Source: an uncultured Flavobacteriaceae bacterium (GTDB lineage: Bacteria > Bacteroidota > Bacteroidia > Flavobacteriales > Flavobacteriaceae). Taken from it: 64,000 bases of DNA. The stretch spans positions 310,001-374,000 of the forward strand of contig CANLWN010000002.1 of NCBI GenBank assembly GCA_947494825.1, written 5' to 3'. The translations under genes were made by a program, and so were the position numbers. Positions 43,630 through 52,944 of the stretch are shown in pieces; position 1 is the stretch's first letter, and every line of letters begins with the position of its first letter. The notes beneath the pieces were generated by a model. The model saw nothing but the letters and a program-made list of their open reading frames with translations, was not told where the DNA came from and did not search any database.

Positions 43630-45034
43630 CATCATAGCGTGCGTCCTTGAGATATTTGGCCACGATCCGATTAAATTCCGGTGTGATCTTGAGCAGGGCC
43701 GTATCTTCAAGCTTGTATAGTGATGCCCTGTCCTTATAGCCGTTCTTAAGTAATTCTTCCAAATAAAATAGCGCTGTCCCAAAATCTTCGTTTTTGGCAT
43801 AGCTCGAAATAATTTTAAGATAATACCGGTATTCCTGTGGGGCGGTAATCGTTTTTAACATCCACAAAAAGTGGAGAGCTTCGGTATCGACCAATCGATC
43901 CGCCATAACAATATCAATGTTGTCTTCTATCAGTGCATTTACAAACCCCCTTAACCTTTTCCCCATTTGCCTTTCGGCCCTGTTCTGACTCTTGCAAAAC
44001 TTCTCCAATTCCTGCATTTGGTAATTCCACCAACCCAAATTATTGAAATTGTAGGTAAGCACGTCCTCCTCCAAATAATACCCGTAATCTTCCTTGATCA
44101 GGGACTCCTTGAAAAGTTGGTTATTCTCGTTCCGCTTCAACGCCCGGTACGCTTTTTCCTTTTTGAGCAAGCGCCTTCTTTCCATCAAAGAATCCATATC
44201 CAAATGCGGTCTGTAAACAGATAAAGTCCTAGCCATTAAATCATCTGCCTGTACTAATTTGTTGGAGGCTATGGAAGCCTTTATACTGTCGAGATCCTGG
44301 GCAAAGCCTTTTGCGATAAATAGGCTGTCGCGCCGTAAGTTGCCTTTGGCCATAGCAGAAAGTGTAAATATTTCCATGGCCTTGGCGATGTAGTTTTGCC
44401 TTGGCCATTCGTGTCCTCCATCAAAAAACAAGCGGTGATTGGGGAACTTTAACCGGTTGAGCATTTTCTTTTGCGCCAACATTTCGGAATAGTTGTAGTC
44501 CTCCCTACCCACAATACCGATGAAATGAAACCTATTTTTGATGCTCAGGATTTCCGTTCGGGCTATCCCTGCACCACAGGCAATAACCCCCTCTATTTGT
44601 TTGATAAAGGTTGGGATTACGGAGGCAAATCTGGCCCCACTACCATAACCCGCGGTATAAACACGGCTGGCATGTATCGGAAAAAGGGAAAACACCCGAT
44701 TGAACATTTTATTGGCAATGACGATATTTTTGGGGATGGATAAGGTATCGTACACATTATTGGATGCTGCAAGGATATATCCCTGTTCTTCAGCTGCGGC
44801 CTGAAACATTCGAAGCGCCTGAACCGCTTTTCCTTCCATATCAAAAACGAAGACCACCGGCCACTTGCCCGTATTTTCAAAATTCTTTGGGAGGTAAAGG
44901 GCAAAACTGTCTGGAATTGAATCGTTGATCGGTACGGTATCCAGAATAATACCCTTTTTCAGGGTAATTTGTTGCGCCTTGGTATGAAAAGTAAAGGAAA
45001 TACCAAGGAACAGGAATAGTAAAAACTGTTTCAT
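43616..45034 (-). CDS. Exported alpha/beta-hydrolase-like protein
   Basis: A 472-residue protein with a signal peptide (MKQFLLFLFLGISFTFHTKAQ). Residues about 25-240 resemble a PHB-depolymerase-like alpha/beta hydrolase (WPVVFVFDMEGKAVQAL, VYTAGYGSGARFASVI with a GxGxG elbow, and a late His in FFDGGHEWP). The elbow has Gly-Tyr-Gly-Ser-Gly, so the nucleophile is a Ser. The rest (240-472) is helical repeats, TPR-like. I chose the ATG at 45034. Its end overlaps the convergent DJ-1 gene by 14 bases. Confidence 0.7.
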   Translation of the reverse strand: MKQFLLFLFLGISFTFHTKAQQITLKKGIILDTVPINDSIPDSFALYLPKNFENTGKWPVVFVFDMEGKAVQALRMFQAAAEEQGYILAASNNVYDTLSIPKNIVIANKMFNRVFSLFPIHASRVYTAGYGSGARFASVIPTFIKQIEGVIACGAGIARTEILSIKNRFHFIGIVGREDYNYSEMLAQKKMLNRLKFPNHRLFFDGGHEWPRQNYIAKAMEIFTLSAMAKGNLRRDSLFIAKGFAQDLDSIKASIASNKLVQADDLMARTLSVYRPHLDMDSLMERRRLLKKEKAYRALKRNENNQLFKESLIKEDYGYYLEEDVLTYNFNNLGWWNYQMQELEKFCKSQNRAERQMGKRLRGFVNALIEDNIDIVMADRLVDTEALHFLWMLKTITAPQEYRYYLKIISSYAKNEDFGTALFYLEELLKNGYKDRASLYKLEDTALLKITPEFNRIVAKYLKDARYDVIEE

Positions 45035-45264
45035 AGCAATTGATTCATCAAAAATCCGGCCAAAAAAAGGCTCTACTAAAGTTATATAAAAGGATTGGCT
45101 TATCCACGATTTTAACAAATTCAATAGGCCGCTTGGACAAATATACCAATGGAAGCACTCGGAGGGTCCCCCTGTTGGAAAAATCCCAGGGGTTGGTCTT
45201 GGCAGAGATCAAAATTCGGTAACAAGATCGATGCCACCCAAGTTCCCTGCCATTAAACCCTAGC

Positions 45265-45717
45265 TTAGCCATTTCCCTTGCCGATAGGGGCGTTGGAAAT
45301 AACGTGCGACAGCACAATATGGGTACGCGCTTCCCCATATACGATAAGTTTATCAATAAACTGCTCTAAATGGGACTGATCTCGCAACACCACCTCCATG
45401 ACGATATTTTCATTTCCGGTTATTCGATAGCAATTGACCACCTCGTCAAAGGACACCACAATTTCCAAAAAGGGTTTTAACTTGCCCATAAAGGCCCTTA
45501 AGGTAATGATTGCCTTGAGCAAATACCCTGTTTGCGCATGCGAAACTACCGCCTTGTATCCGCTTAGAATACCCAGGTCCTCCATTTTCTTGATACGCTC
45601 TGCAACAGCCGGAGGAGTCAACCCCACTTTCCGGCCAATATTGGCAAAGGAATCGCGAGCATTTTCTTGTAGGCATTGCAAAATGCTCCAGTTTAAATCA
45701 TCTATCTTAATATTCAA
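45265..45717 (-). CDS. Lrp/AsnC family transcriptional regulator
   Basis: A 150-residue DNA-binding protein. The helix-turn-helix is NARDSFANIGRKVGLTPPAVAERIKKMEDLGIL (about 19-52) and the RAM ligand domain follows (KAIITLRAFMGKLKPFLEIV, ITGNENIVMEVVL). The start must be the TTG at 45717; there is no in-frame ATG before the HTH. It is divergent from the four-helix gene; Lrp members respond to amino acids and often regulate a neighbour. Confidence 0.9.
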   Translation of the reverse strand: MNIKIDDLNWSILQCLQENARDSFANIGRKVGLTPPAVAERIKKMEDLGILSGYKAVVSHAQTGYLLKAIITLRAFMGKLKPFLEIVVSFDEVVNCYRITGNENIVMEVVLRDQSHLEQFIDKLIVYGEARTHIVLSHVISNAPIGKGNG

Positions 45718-45838
45718 AACAATGTCGTTTAAATAATTTGCTTTTAAAAGCCAAATTACAAAATTGCTATGGATTCTAAAGTTAAAATTCCCAATTTGAC
45801 CGTAACTTTATAGGACAAAAGTTGCTATTACAAAAAAA

Positions 45839-46273
45839 ATGCCCAATAAAAATCTAAGAACGGTACCTGTGTACAGGAAGGCGCTTGATCTCTGCAGAAT
45901 GAGTAGGGAAATTGCAGCCTATGTTTCCCACAACAAAGACTTGCTAAAACTTTATCAATCGAACAGCCATAGGGACATCATAGCAGATTCCTTGATTACC
46001 GATGCGATATTGATTCCTCAAAAGATCGCCCAGGCAGAACATTCCGAATCACTTTCCGTAAGGATGAAGAGTGCCAAGTTTATCAATATCATGACACGCA
46101 ACATTCTGTCTTATTGCAATGGTTTGGAAAAGGATGGTGTAAAGGAAAAGGAATACCTGAATTTACTTAGGACCGAAATCAAGAGTTTTCGGAAATCCTT
46201 TAAGGCTTGGAGACGATCCCTGCGCGGTGGCAACGATACTACTTTTGGTCTTAACGATTCTTACGGTTTCTAA
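45839..46273 (+). CDS. Four-helix-bundle-like protein
   Basis: A 144-residue protein beginning MPNKNLRTVPVYRKALDLCRMSREIAAYV. The helical pattern and the phrase VYRKALDLCRM near the start followed by regular polar helices resemble the four-helix-bundle family first found in rRNA intervening sequences. The C-terminal 30 residues are basic. Function unknown; it may bind nucleic acid or a partner. Divergent from the Lrp gene with about 120 bases between. Confidence 0.6.
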   Translation: MPNKNLRTVPVYRKALDLCRMSREIAAYVSHNKDLLKLYQSNSHRDIIADSLITDAILIPQKIAQAEHSESLSVRMKSAKFINIMTRNILSYCNGLEKDGVKEKEYLNLLRTEIKSFRKSFKAWRRSLRGGNDTTFGLNDSYGF

Positions 46274-46284
46274 AATATCGCCGT

Positions 46285-49200
46285 TTACATATTTCTTCTA
46301 TATTGTCCACCTACCTGAAAAAGGGCCTGGGTTATCTGCCCTAGCGAGCAAACTTTAGTTACCTCCATCAGTTTTTCAAACACATTACCATGAGTAATGG
46401 CTACCTCCTGAAGTTCCTTGAGCTGGGTTTGTGCTTCCCCAGAATTGCGCTGCTGTAAGTTGTTCAGGGTAGTGATCTGTGCTTCCTTTTCGGTTTCGGT
46501 GGCCCGTATGACCTCGGCGGGTAAGATTGTGGGTGATCCCTTGGAACTTAAAAAGGTGTTTACCCCGATAATGGGATACTCCCCCGTATGTTTTAGGGTC
46601 TCATAGTGCAAACTTTCCTCCTGAATTTTCGAACGTTGGTACATGGTTTCCATGGCGCCCAATACGCCACCGCGTTCTGTAAGACGATCAAATTCCATCA
46701 ACACTGCCTCCTCTACCAAATCTGTAAGCTCTTCTATAATAAAGGAGCCCTGCAGAGGATTCTCGTTCTTAGCCAATCCCAATTCCTTGTTGATGATCAA
46801 TTGTATGGCCATGGCGCGGCGCACCGATTCCTCGGTAGGTGTGGTTATGGCCTCGTCATACGCATTGGTATGCAGGGAATTGCAGTTATCATAAATGGCA
46901 TATAGGGCCTGCAAAGTAGTACGGATATCGTTAAAATCAATTTCCTGGGCATGCAGACTTCGGCCAGAGGTCTGTATGTGGTATTTTAACATCTGCGCCC
47001 TAGAATTGGCGCCGTATTTATCCCTCATGGCCTTGGCCCAGATTCTACGGGCAACCCTTCCAATTACCGCATATTCGGGATCAATGCCATTGGAAAAGAA
47101 AAAGGACAGATTGGGGCCAAAGCTATTGATATCCATGCCCCTACTCAAGTAATACTCAACATAGGTAAAGCCGTTGGAAAGCGTAAAAGCCAATTGGGTA
47201 ATCGGGTTTGCCCCCGCTTCAGCAATGTGATAGCCCGAAATGGAGACCGAATAAAAATTGCGGATTTCATGAGCTATAAAATAGTCCTGTACGTCTCCCA
47301 TAAGCCTTAGGGCAAACTCGGTCGAGAAAATACAGGTATTTTGAGCCTGGTCTTCCTTGAGTATATCTGCCTGTACCGTGCCCCTTACTTGACTTAAGGT
47401 GCTTGCCTTAATCTTCTGGTATACCGATTTGGGCAATACCAAATCCCCACTTACCCCCAACAACAGCAATCCCAGGCCATTGTTTCCCTCGGGCAATTGC
47501 CCAAGGTACTGCGGCCGGGACATGCCCTTCTTCTTAAAGTGTTTCTCAATTTTGGCCGTTATCTCGTCCTCCAAGCCGTGCTCCTTGATATATTTCTCAC
47601 AGTTTTGATCGATGGCGGCGTTCATAAAAAACCCTAAAAGCATGGGCGCCGGACCATTGATGGTCATGCTTACCGAGGTCATGGGATCACTTAGGTCAAA
47701 ACCGGAATACAATTTTTTAGCATCATCCAAACAGCAAATGGATACACCGGCATTGCCGATCTTTCCATAAATATCAGGTCTGTGGTCCGGATCGTTCCCA
47801 TATAAGGTCACAGAATCGAAGGCCGTAGACAGGCGTTTGGCAGGCATCCCCAGGCTAACGTAATGAAAACGTCTGTTGGTACGTTCGGGGCCACCCTCAC
47901 CGGCGAACATCCGCGTTGGGTCTTCCCCTGTTCTTTTAAAGGGATAGAGCCCAGCTGTATAAGGAAAGGTTCCAGGAACATTTTCTTGTAAGCTCCAGCC
48001 CAATACATCGCCCCAGGCCGTATACTTGGGCAGCACCACCTTGGGGATTTGCAGGTGGGATAGGGATTCGGTATGTGTGTTGATCTGAATTTCCTTCTCC
48101 CGCACCTTAAAGGAATATACGGGATCCCTGTAGCGTTTTATCTTAGCTTCCCAGTGCATCAGCATTTCCCAATTATGGGGGTCCAAGTCCTTTTTTACGC
48201 GATTGAATTCTTGGATCAACAAGCCCAAAAAGCCTTTGTCCTTCTCGCTTGAACCGCGTTTTAATATCTCTTTTTCATGAATCCCGGCATCCGATAGGAT
48301 TAGCTTCCCGGTATCGGTCGAAGCGGCATTCAGTACAGATAAAATGGTTTGGTAAATACCGTACAATCGTTGTGCGGTATTTTTTTGCAAAACCACCTTG
48401 GCATCGTATGCACGATTGCTTTCCGATATTTCGGACAGATATCTGGTTCTGGCCGGAGGAATAACATAAACCTTGTCCGTCATTTCGTTGGTGACCTCAA
48501 AATCCGATTTGAGCGTTGTTCCCGTCCTTTCCACCAACTTGTCCATGACCGCCCTGTACAGACGGTTCATCCCCGGGTCGTTGAACTGTGAGGCCATGGT
48601 ACCAAAAATGGGCAATTGTTCCTGGTCCACATCCCAAAGTGCATGATTTCGCACATATTGTTTCTTGACATCGCGCAACGCATCCAATGCGCCTCTTTTA
48701 TCGAATTTGTTGATTGCGACCAAATCTGCAAAATCGAGCATATCAATTTTTTCCAATTGGGTGGCGGCACCAAATTCTGGCGTCATTACATAAAGGGAAA
48801 CATCACTGTGTTCTATAATCTCGGTATCTGATTGGCCAATACCGGAGGTTTCCAAAATTATAAGATCAAATTCCGCCGCCTTCAGCACCTCTATGGCCTC
48901 GTTTACATATTTGGACAAGGCCAAATTGGACTGCCGTGTGGCCAGTGACCGCATGTACACCCTTTTGTCATTTATCGCATTCATTCGAATACGATCTCCG
49001 AGCAGGGCACCACCTGTTTTTCGCTTGGACGGGTCAACAGAGACCAACGCTATGGTCTTGTCTGGAAAATCGATCAAAAAGCGTCGCACCAACTCGTCCA
49101 CCAAACTCGATTTTCCAGCCCCACCGGTACCTGTAATGCCCAAAACGGGAACTTTTTTATTCGATTTTTTTACCGGTCCGAAGTTTTTTTCAAAATCCTT

Positions 49201-49743
49201 TGGCCGGTTCTCGGCAAGCGATATCAGCCGGGCAAGGACGTTGACATCTTTATTTCTCAAAGCACTTGTAAGGTCTTTCCCATGGATCGATGGCAATGCG
49301 GGTATGGGAAAATCGCTCTGGGCCACCAAATCGTTGATCATGCCTTGAAGTCCCATCGTTCTTCCATCATCTGGCGAATATATCCGGGTAATCCCATGAT
49401 CCATTAATGCTGCTATCTCATTGGGCAGAATAACACCACCGCCCCCTCCAAAAATTTTAATATGTCCTGCACCTCGCTCTTGGAGCAGGTCGAACATATA
49501 TCTGAAATATTCATTGTGGCCACCCTGATAGGAGGTCAAGGCAATGGCATTGGCATCTTCCTGTATGGCACAATCCACTACCTCTGTCACGCTACGGTCA
49601 TGCCCCAAATGGATTACTTCCACCCCTGTTGACTGAATGATCCGTCTCATAATATTGATTGCTGCGTCATGACCGTCGAACAGTGATGCTGCCGTAACAA
49701 TTCTAACTTTGTGCTGGGGCTGATAAGGTCTGGTTTGTTCCAT
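46285..49743 (-). CDS. icmF: Fused isobutyryl-CoA mutase (IcmF)
   Basis: A 1152-residue cytosolic enzyme that interconverts isobutyryl-CoA and butyryl-CoA with adenosylcobalamin. It joins three parts in one chain: the B12 domain (about 12-140; FDGHD with the cobalt His25 and GHDRS), a MeaB-type GTPase chaperone (about 195-460; P-loop GTGGAGKSS at about 204-213), and the mutase barrel (about 560-1130). The barrel has [27 protein letters not shown], the IcmF active-site phrase, rather than the methylmalonyl-CoA type with RPWTIRQ. Separate from PCC/MCM genes in this window. Monocistronic. Confidence 0.95.
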   Translation of the reverse strand: MEQTRPYQPQHKVRIVTAASLFDGHDAAINIMRRIIQSTGVEVIHLGHDRSVTEVVDCAIQEDANAIALTSYQGGHNEYFRYMFDLLQERGAGHIKIFGGGGGVILPNEIAALMDHGITRIYSPDDGRTMGLQGMINDLVAQSDFPIPALPSIHGKDLTSALRNKDVNVLARLISLAENRPKDFEKNFGPVKKSNKKVPVLGITGTGGAGKSSLVDELVRRFLIDFPDKTIALVSVDPSKRKTGGALLGDRIRMNAINDKRVYMRSLATRQSNLALSKYVNEAIEVLKAAEFDLIILETSGIGQSDTEIIEHSDVSLYVMTPEFGAATQLEKIDMLDFADLVAINKFDKRGALDALRDVKKQYVRNHALWDVDQEQLPIFGTMASQFNDPGMNRLYRAVMDKLVERTGTTLKSDFEVTNEMTDKVYVIPPARTRYLSEISESNRAYDAKVVLQKNTAQRLYGIYQTILSVLNAASTDTGKLILSDAGIHEKEILKRGSSEKDKGFLGLLIQEFNRVKKDLDPHNWEMLMHWEAKIKRYRDPVYSFKVREKEIQINTHTESLSHLQIPKVVLPKYTAWGDVLGWSLQENVPGTFPYTAGLYPFKRTGEDPTRMFAGEGGPERTNRRFHYVSLGMPAKRLSTAFDSVTLYGNDPDHRPDIYGKIGNAGVSICCLDDAKKLYSGFDLSDPMTSVSMTINGPAPMLLGFFMNAAIDQNCEKYIKEHGLEDEITAKIEKHFKKKGMSRPQYLGQLPEGNNGLGLLLLGVSGDLVLPKSVYQKIKASTLSQVRGTVQADILKEDQAQNTCIFSTEFALRLMGDVQDYFIAHEIRNFYSVSISGYHIAEAGANPITQLAFTLSNGFTYVEYYLSRGMDINSFGPNLSFFFSNGIDPEYAVIGRVARRIWAKAMRDKYGANSRAQMLKYHIQTSGRSLHAQEIDFNDIRTTLQALYAIYDNCNSLHTNAYDEAITTPTEESVRRAMAIQLIINKELGLAKNENPLQGSFIIEELTDLVEEAVLMEFDRLTERGGVLGAMETMYQRSKIQEESLHYETLKHTGEYPIIGVNTFLSSKGSPTILPAEVIRATETEKEAQITTLNNLQQRNSGEAQTQLKELQEVAITHGNVFEKLMEVTKVCSLGQITQALFQVGGQYRRNM

Positions 49744-49888
49744 TTATAATAAAGCGACTATTTTCAGCTTGCAATTTACGGAAAATGCAAAAAAAATTAC
49801 GTTCTTATTCGAATTTTGTAAAAATAAAGCCCATATATACCTCTTGGTTCTTAATATCCTAATTTTATACCTCTAAACAACGAGCATT

Positions 49889-50740
49889 TTGAGAATTACC
49901 ATTCTTATCCACTGTCCCGATCAAGCTGGAATAATTAGTAGCGTAACGGGGTTTTTGCATTCCCAAGGCGGCAATATTATTTACCTGGACCAACATGTGG
50001 ATACCGAGGCGGGGGTGTTCTTTATGCGATTGGAAAGCGATTTTGAAAAGGACCAGGCATTCTTCCAAGGTTTTAGAACCACATTTCAACAGACCATTGC
50101 AAAGGCCTATGGAATGGAATGGAAAATGTACCAAAGAGGGGTGAAGCCAAAAATGGGTTTGTTCGTATCCAAGTACAACCACTGCCTGTACGATCTGTTA
50201 AGTAGGTTCCATTCCGGAGAGCTGGACGTGGAAATCCCCTTTATCCTGAGCAATCACAATGACCTGGATTATATCGCCAAACAGTTCAACATTCCCTTTT
50301 TTCATATTCCGGTTACCGCCGGGAACAAGGCTTCGGCTGAGGAAAAGCAGCTAAAACTATTGGAAGCACATGAAATTGATTTCATTGTTCTGGCGCGTTA
50401 TATGCAAATTGTTAGCTCGAAAATTATTGATAGATACCCGGCTAAGATCATAAACATACACCATTCCTTTTTGCCTGCATTTGCAGGAGCAAAACCATAC
50501 CACGCCGCTTTTAAAAGAGGGGTGAAGATCATTGGGGCCACAAGCCATTATGTGACCGAGGAACTCGATGCCGGACCCATTATTGAGCAGGACGTTACCA
50601 CGGTATCACATTCGCATAGCATCGCAGATTTTATCGCCAAGGGCAGGGATCTTGAAAAGATTGTCCTTTCGCGTGCCGTAAAACTGCACCTAAATCGCAA
50701 GACCATGGTGTACAACAACAAGACGGTCATTTTTTCATAG
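49889..50740 (+). CDS. purU: Formyltetrahydrofolate deformylase
   Basis: A 283-residue enzyme hydrolysing 10-formyl-THF to THF and formate, in one-carbon balance and purine synthesis. The N-terminal ACT domain (about 1-80; LIHCPDQAGIISSVTGFLHSQGGNI) and the formyltransferase-like domain (IILARYMQIVS-like VLARYMQIVS, HHSFLPAFAGAKPYHAAFKRGVKIIGATSHYVTEELDAGPIIEQD) are intact. The start is a TTG at 49889; an in-frame TAA lies five codons upstream, and no ATG is available before the ACT domain. Confidence 0.93.
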   Translation: MRITILIHCPDQAGIISSVTGFLHSQGGNIIYLDQHVDTEAGVFFMRLESDFEKDQAFFQGFRTTFQQTIAKAYGMEWKMYQRGVKPKMGLFVSKYNHCLYDLLSRFHSGELDVEIPFILSNHNDLDYIAKQFNIPFFHIPVTAGNKASAEEKQLKLLEAHEIDFIVLARYMQIVSSKIIDRYPAKIINIHHSFLPAFAGAKPYHAAFKRGVKIIGATSHYVTEELDAGPIIEQDVTTVSHSHSIADFIAKGRDLEKIVLSRAVKLHLNRKTMVYNNKTVIFS

Positions 50741-50824
50741 TCGGGCTTAAAAAAACGCCATGGTAAAAAATATACCGGAAATTTGCTAATTAATACGTAT
50801 TTTAGAATATATGATCTACAAGGC

Positions 50825-51526
50825 ATGGGAAGAAAAATAATTCTTTTTTTAGTGATTTTTCAATTGATTTCCTGTGCCGAGCTGCAGCAGGTTGTGAATC
50901 AACTTCCCCAGGGGGGTGTAGGAAACGCCGAAATAGCCCAGGGACTTAAGGAAGCCCTGAACCAGGGGATAGACAAACAAGTGAGCAAGCTCACCCAAAA
51001 GGATGGCTTTTTCAAGAACGAACTGGTTAAAATCCTGCTTCCGGCCGAACTAAAAAAAGTGGACAAGACCTTAAGGGATATTGGATTGGGCAAATTAGCG
51101 GATGAGGGCCTACGGATTATGAACAGGGCTGCCGAGGATGCCGTGGCCGAGGCCACTCCTATTTTTGTAGCCGCGGTGAAGGGCATTACCTTTGCCGATG
51201 CCAAAAACATTCTTTTGGGAGCGGACAATGCCGCTACCCAATACCTTACCAGCACCACCGAACAGCAGCTCTACACCAAATTCAATCCGGTCATAAAAAA
51301 TTCCTTTGAAAAAGTCGGAGCCAATGACATATGGAACAATTTAATTCAGAAATACAATAGCCTACCACTAACCACTGATGTGAACCCTGACCTAACGGAC
51401 TACGTTACCCAAGAGGCTTTGAATGGGGTATATACTATGATTGCGATAGAGGAAAAGGAAATTAGAACCAAAATCTCGTCCAGAACAACGGACATCCTAA
51501 AAAAGGTTTTTGCATTGCAGGACTGA
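50825..51526 (+). CDS. DUF4197 lipoprotein
   Basis: A 233-residue exported protein with lipobox LISC (Cys about residue 17). The DUF4197 domain covers residues 25-230: AEIAQGLKEALNQGIDKQVSKLTQKDGFFKNELVKILLP and ADAKNILLGADNAATQYL. Function unknown. The ATG at 50825 is chosen because the signal peptide follows it; the upstream in-frame ATG at 50783 adds 14 residues. The kinase gene starts 10 bases after its stop. Confidence 0.88.
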   Translation: MGRKIILFLVIFQLISCAELQQVVNQLPQGGVGNAEIAQGLKEALNQGIDKQVSKLTQKDGFFKNELVKILLPAELKKVDKTLRDIGLGKLADEGLRIMNRAAEDAVAEATPIFVAAVKGITFADAKNILLGADNAATQYLTSTTEQQLYTKFNPVIKNSFEKVGANDIWNNLIQKYNSLPLTTDVNPDLTDYVTQEALNGVYTMIAIEEKEIRTKISSRTTDILKKVFALQD

Positions 51527-51536
51527 TGCTATTATT

Positions 51537-52502
51537 ATGACAAAAATTGCAGTTTTAGGGCCAATACCTAGGGACACCATCTACACCGTTAACAAAGAGG
51601 TGATCAAAAAATACGGATGTGTTACACATCCGGTAATCGCCCTATCCAAGCTTTTAGGAGCAAAGGGCACCGTGCTGCCCGTATCCACTGTGCACCAAAG
51701 GGACCAAGAAGGCATATTGGATCTTTTTGCCCCATATACCAATATAGATACCCAAGGTATTTCCTCAAAGGACGACCGGGGTACGGTAATTGAACTTAGG
51801 TTCGTGGACCAGAACAACCGGATAGAGAAACAGACTGCCTGTATGCGCCCCATACTTCCGGGGGACGTAGCTTCGCTGGGCGATATGGATGCATACGTCT
51901 TTGTTCCGATTACCGATTTTGAAATCTCCCTGAGCACCTTGGTCCACATCAAAAAAGAACAAAAGGGACTTGTTATTTTTGATGCCCATGGACCAACGAC
52001 CACCATGAGTATGCAAGGGGATCGATACCGCAAGTTTTGGGTAGATATGGATGAATGGTTACCTTATATAGACGTCCTAAAAATGAATTTGGAAGAATCC
52101 CAGGTATGTTGGTTTAAAAATGAGTATGAAGCGGATGAAATGATGCATTACGATGAGGAAAAAACCGACCATCTGGACGCCATGGCGGCCCATGTCCTAC
52201 AACTGGGGGTCTCCCATTTCTATGTTACCTTGGATTCCAGAGGTTGCGTTCTGTACTATAAGGGGAAGAACGGAATCCATAAGGAATTTGTCAAGTCCAT
52301 TTTCATGAAAGATGTGGTGGATACCACTGGATGCGGAGATTCGTTTGCAGGGGGCCTTGCCTACGGTTTCACCCAATTTGGCGACCCTATTAAAGCGGCG
52401 CAATATGCCAATGCCCTGGGTGCCCTTCGGACACAGGGCAAAACCTTCGACGTTTTCAAAAATAAGGAAGAAACAGAGCTGCTGATGGCAAAATACTACT
52501 GA
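51537..52502 (+). CDS. PfkB/ribokinase-family carbohydrate kinase
   Basis: A 321-residue kinase. The C-terminal family motif DTTGCGDSFAGGLAYG has the catalytic Asp (usual DTxGAGD). GPIPRDTIYT opens the protein. The acceptor is not recognisable; the usual GG motif near the N-terminus is absent, so the substrate is likely not a simple sugar. It lies 10 bases after the DUF4197 gene. Confidence 0.85.
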   Translation: MTKIAVLGPIPRDTIYTVNKEVIKKYGCVTHPVIALSKLLGAKGTVLPVSTVHQRDQEGILDLFAPYTNIDTQGISSKDDRGTVIELRFVDQNNRIEKQTACMRPILPGDVASLGDMDAYVFVPITDFEISLSTLVHIKKEQKGLVIFDAHGPTTTMSMQGDRYRKFWVDMDEWLPYIDVLKMNLEESQVCWFKNEYEADEMMHYDEEKTDHLDAMAAHVLQLGVSHFYVTLDSRGCVLYYKGKNGIHKEFVKSIFMKDVVDTTGCGDSFAGGLAYGFTQFGDPIKAAQYANALGALRTQGKTFDVFKNKEETELLMAKYY

Positions 52503-52849
52503 TTTACAAAGCCTTGGCCCGCGCTTTTCCTTAATATCCCTTGCCCTATCAGCATTTTTTTTAATACTATTATTCCTGTTAAAACACAATAAAAACAAAA
52601 CTCCCGCGTTGTGTTACAAAACAAACATTACAGATTGCCAATGTTTCGTTAGCCCTTTTAAAAGGGACTTCAAATCTTTGTACCGAATTTTTGAGTTAGT
52701 AATTTTTTGAGTTAGTTAGTCTAAAACCGGTGTTCACACCGGTTTTTTTGTTATAACGTCTTAAGATTTGGAGAAAGCTTTCTGCCATTTCTCTCCGTCT
52801 CGGTCCCCAAAACGCCATTTTACCAAGCATAGCGGGACTTTCTCATCAA
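52503..52849. other. Intergenic region ahead of the AraC-type regulator
   Basis: No gene. It contains a perfect palindrome CCCTTTTAAAAGGG (52653-52666), a near -7 box AATCTTTG (52673-52680), a 13-base direct repeat TTTTTGAGTTAGT (52688-52700 and 52704-52716) and a strong terminator at 52725-52749. The rest shows nothing recognisable. Confidence 0.6.
52725..52749 (+). terminator. Intrinsic terminator between the kinase and the regulator gene
   Basis: AACCGGTG/CACCGGTT with a four-base loop TTCA and seven T. It could end the kinase transcript or a 60-nt transcript starting near 52687. Confidence 0.8.
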
Positions 52850-52921
52850 GTAAACTATTATCGGGGTTTACTGTTTTTATGAAAACTTTAAGATTTGGAC
52901 TTTTTTTAATTCCTAACTTTT
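52850..52921 (+). promoter_or_regulatory. Operator copy 0 and -7-like box in front of the AraC-type regulator gene
   Basis: GTAAACTATTATCGG (52850-52864) matches 14 of 15 bases of the GTAAACTTTTATCGG half-site found at three other places in this locus. A -7-like TAACTTTT lies at 52914-52921, 64 bases on, close to the 62 bases seen in the others. The second half-site is degenerate; instead GTTTAC makes an inverted match at 52866-52871. It suggests autoregulation and supports the ATG at 52945. Confidence 0.55.
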
Positions 52922-52944
52922 ACTTGCTAATTCATCAATCAACC

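Noticed and set aside
45035-45264. Reading frames between the hydrolase-like gene and the Lrp gene
   Set aside because: Frames on both strands are short, lack promoters and family likeness; nothing else was recognised in this 230-base gap.
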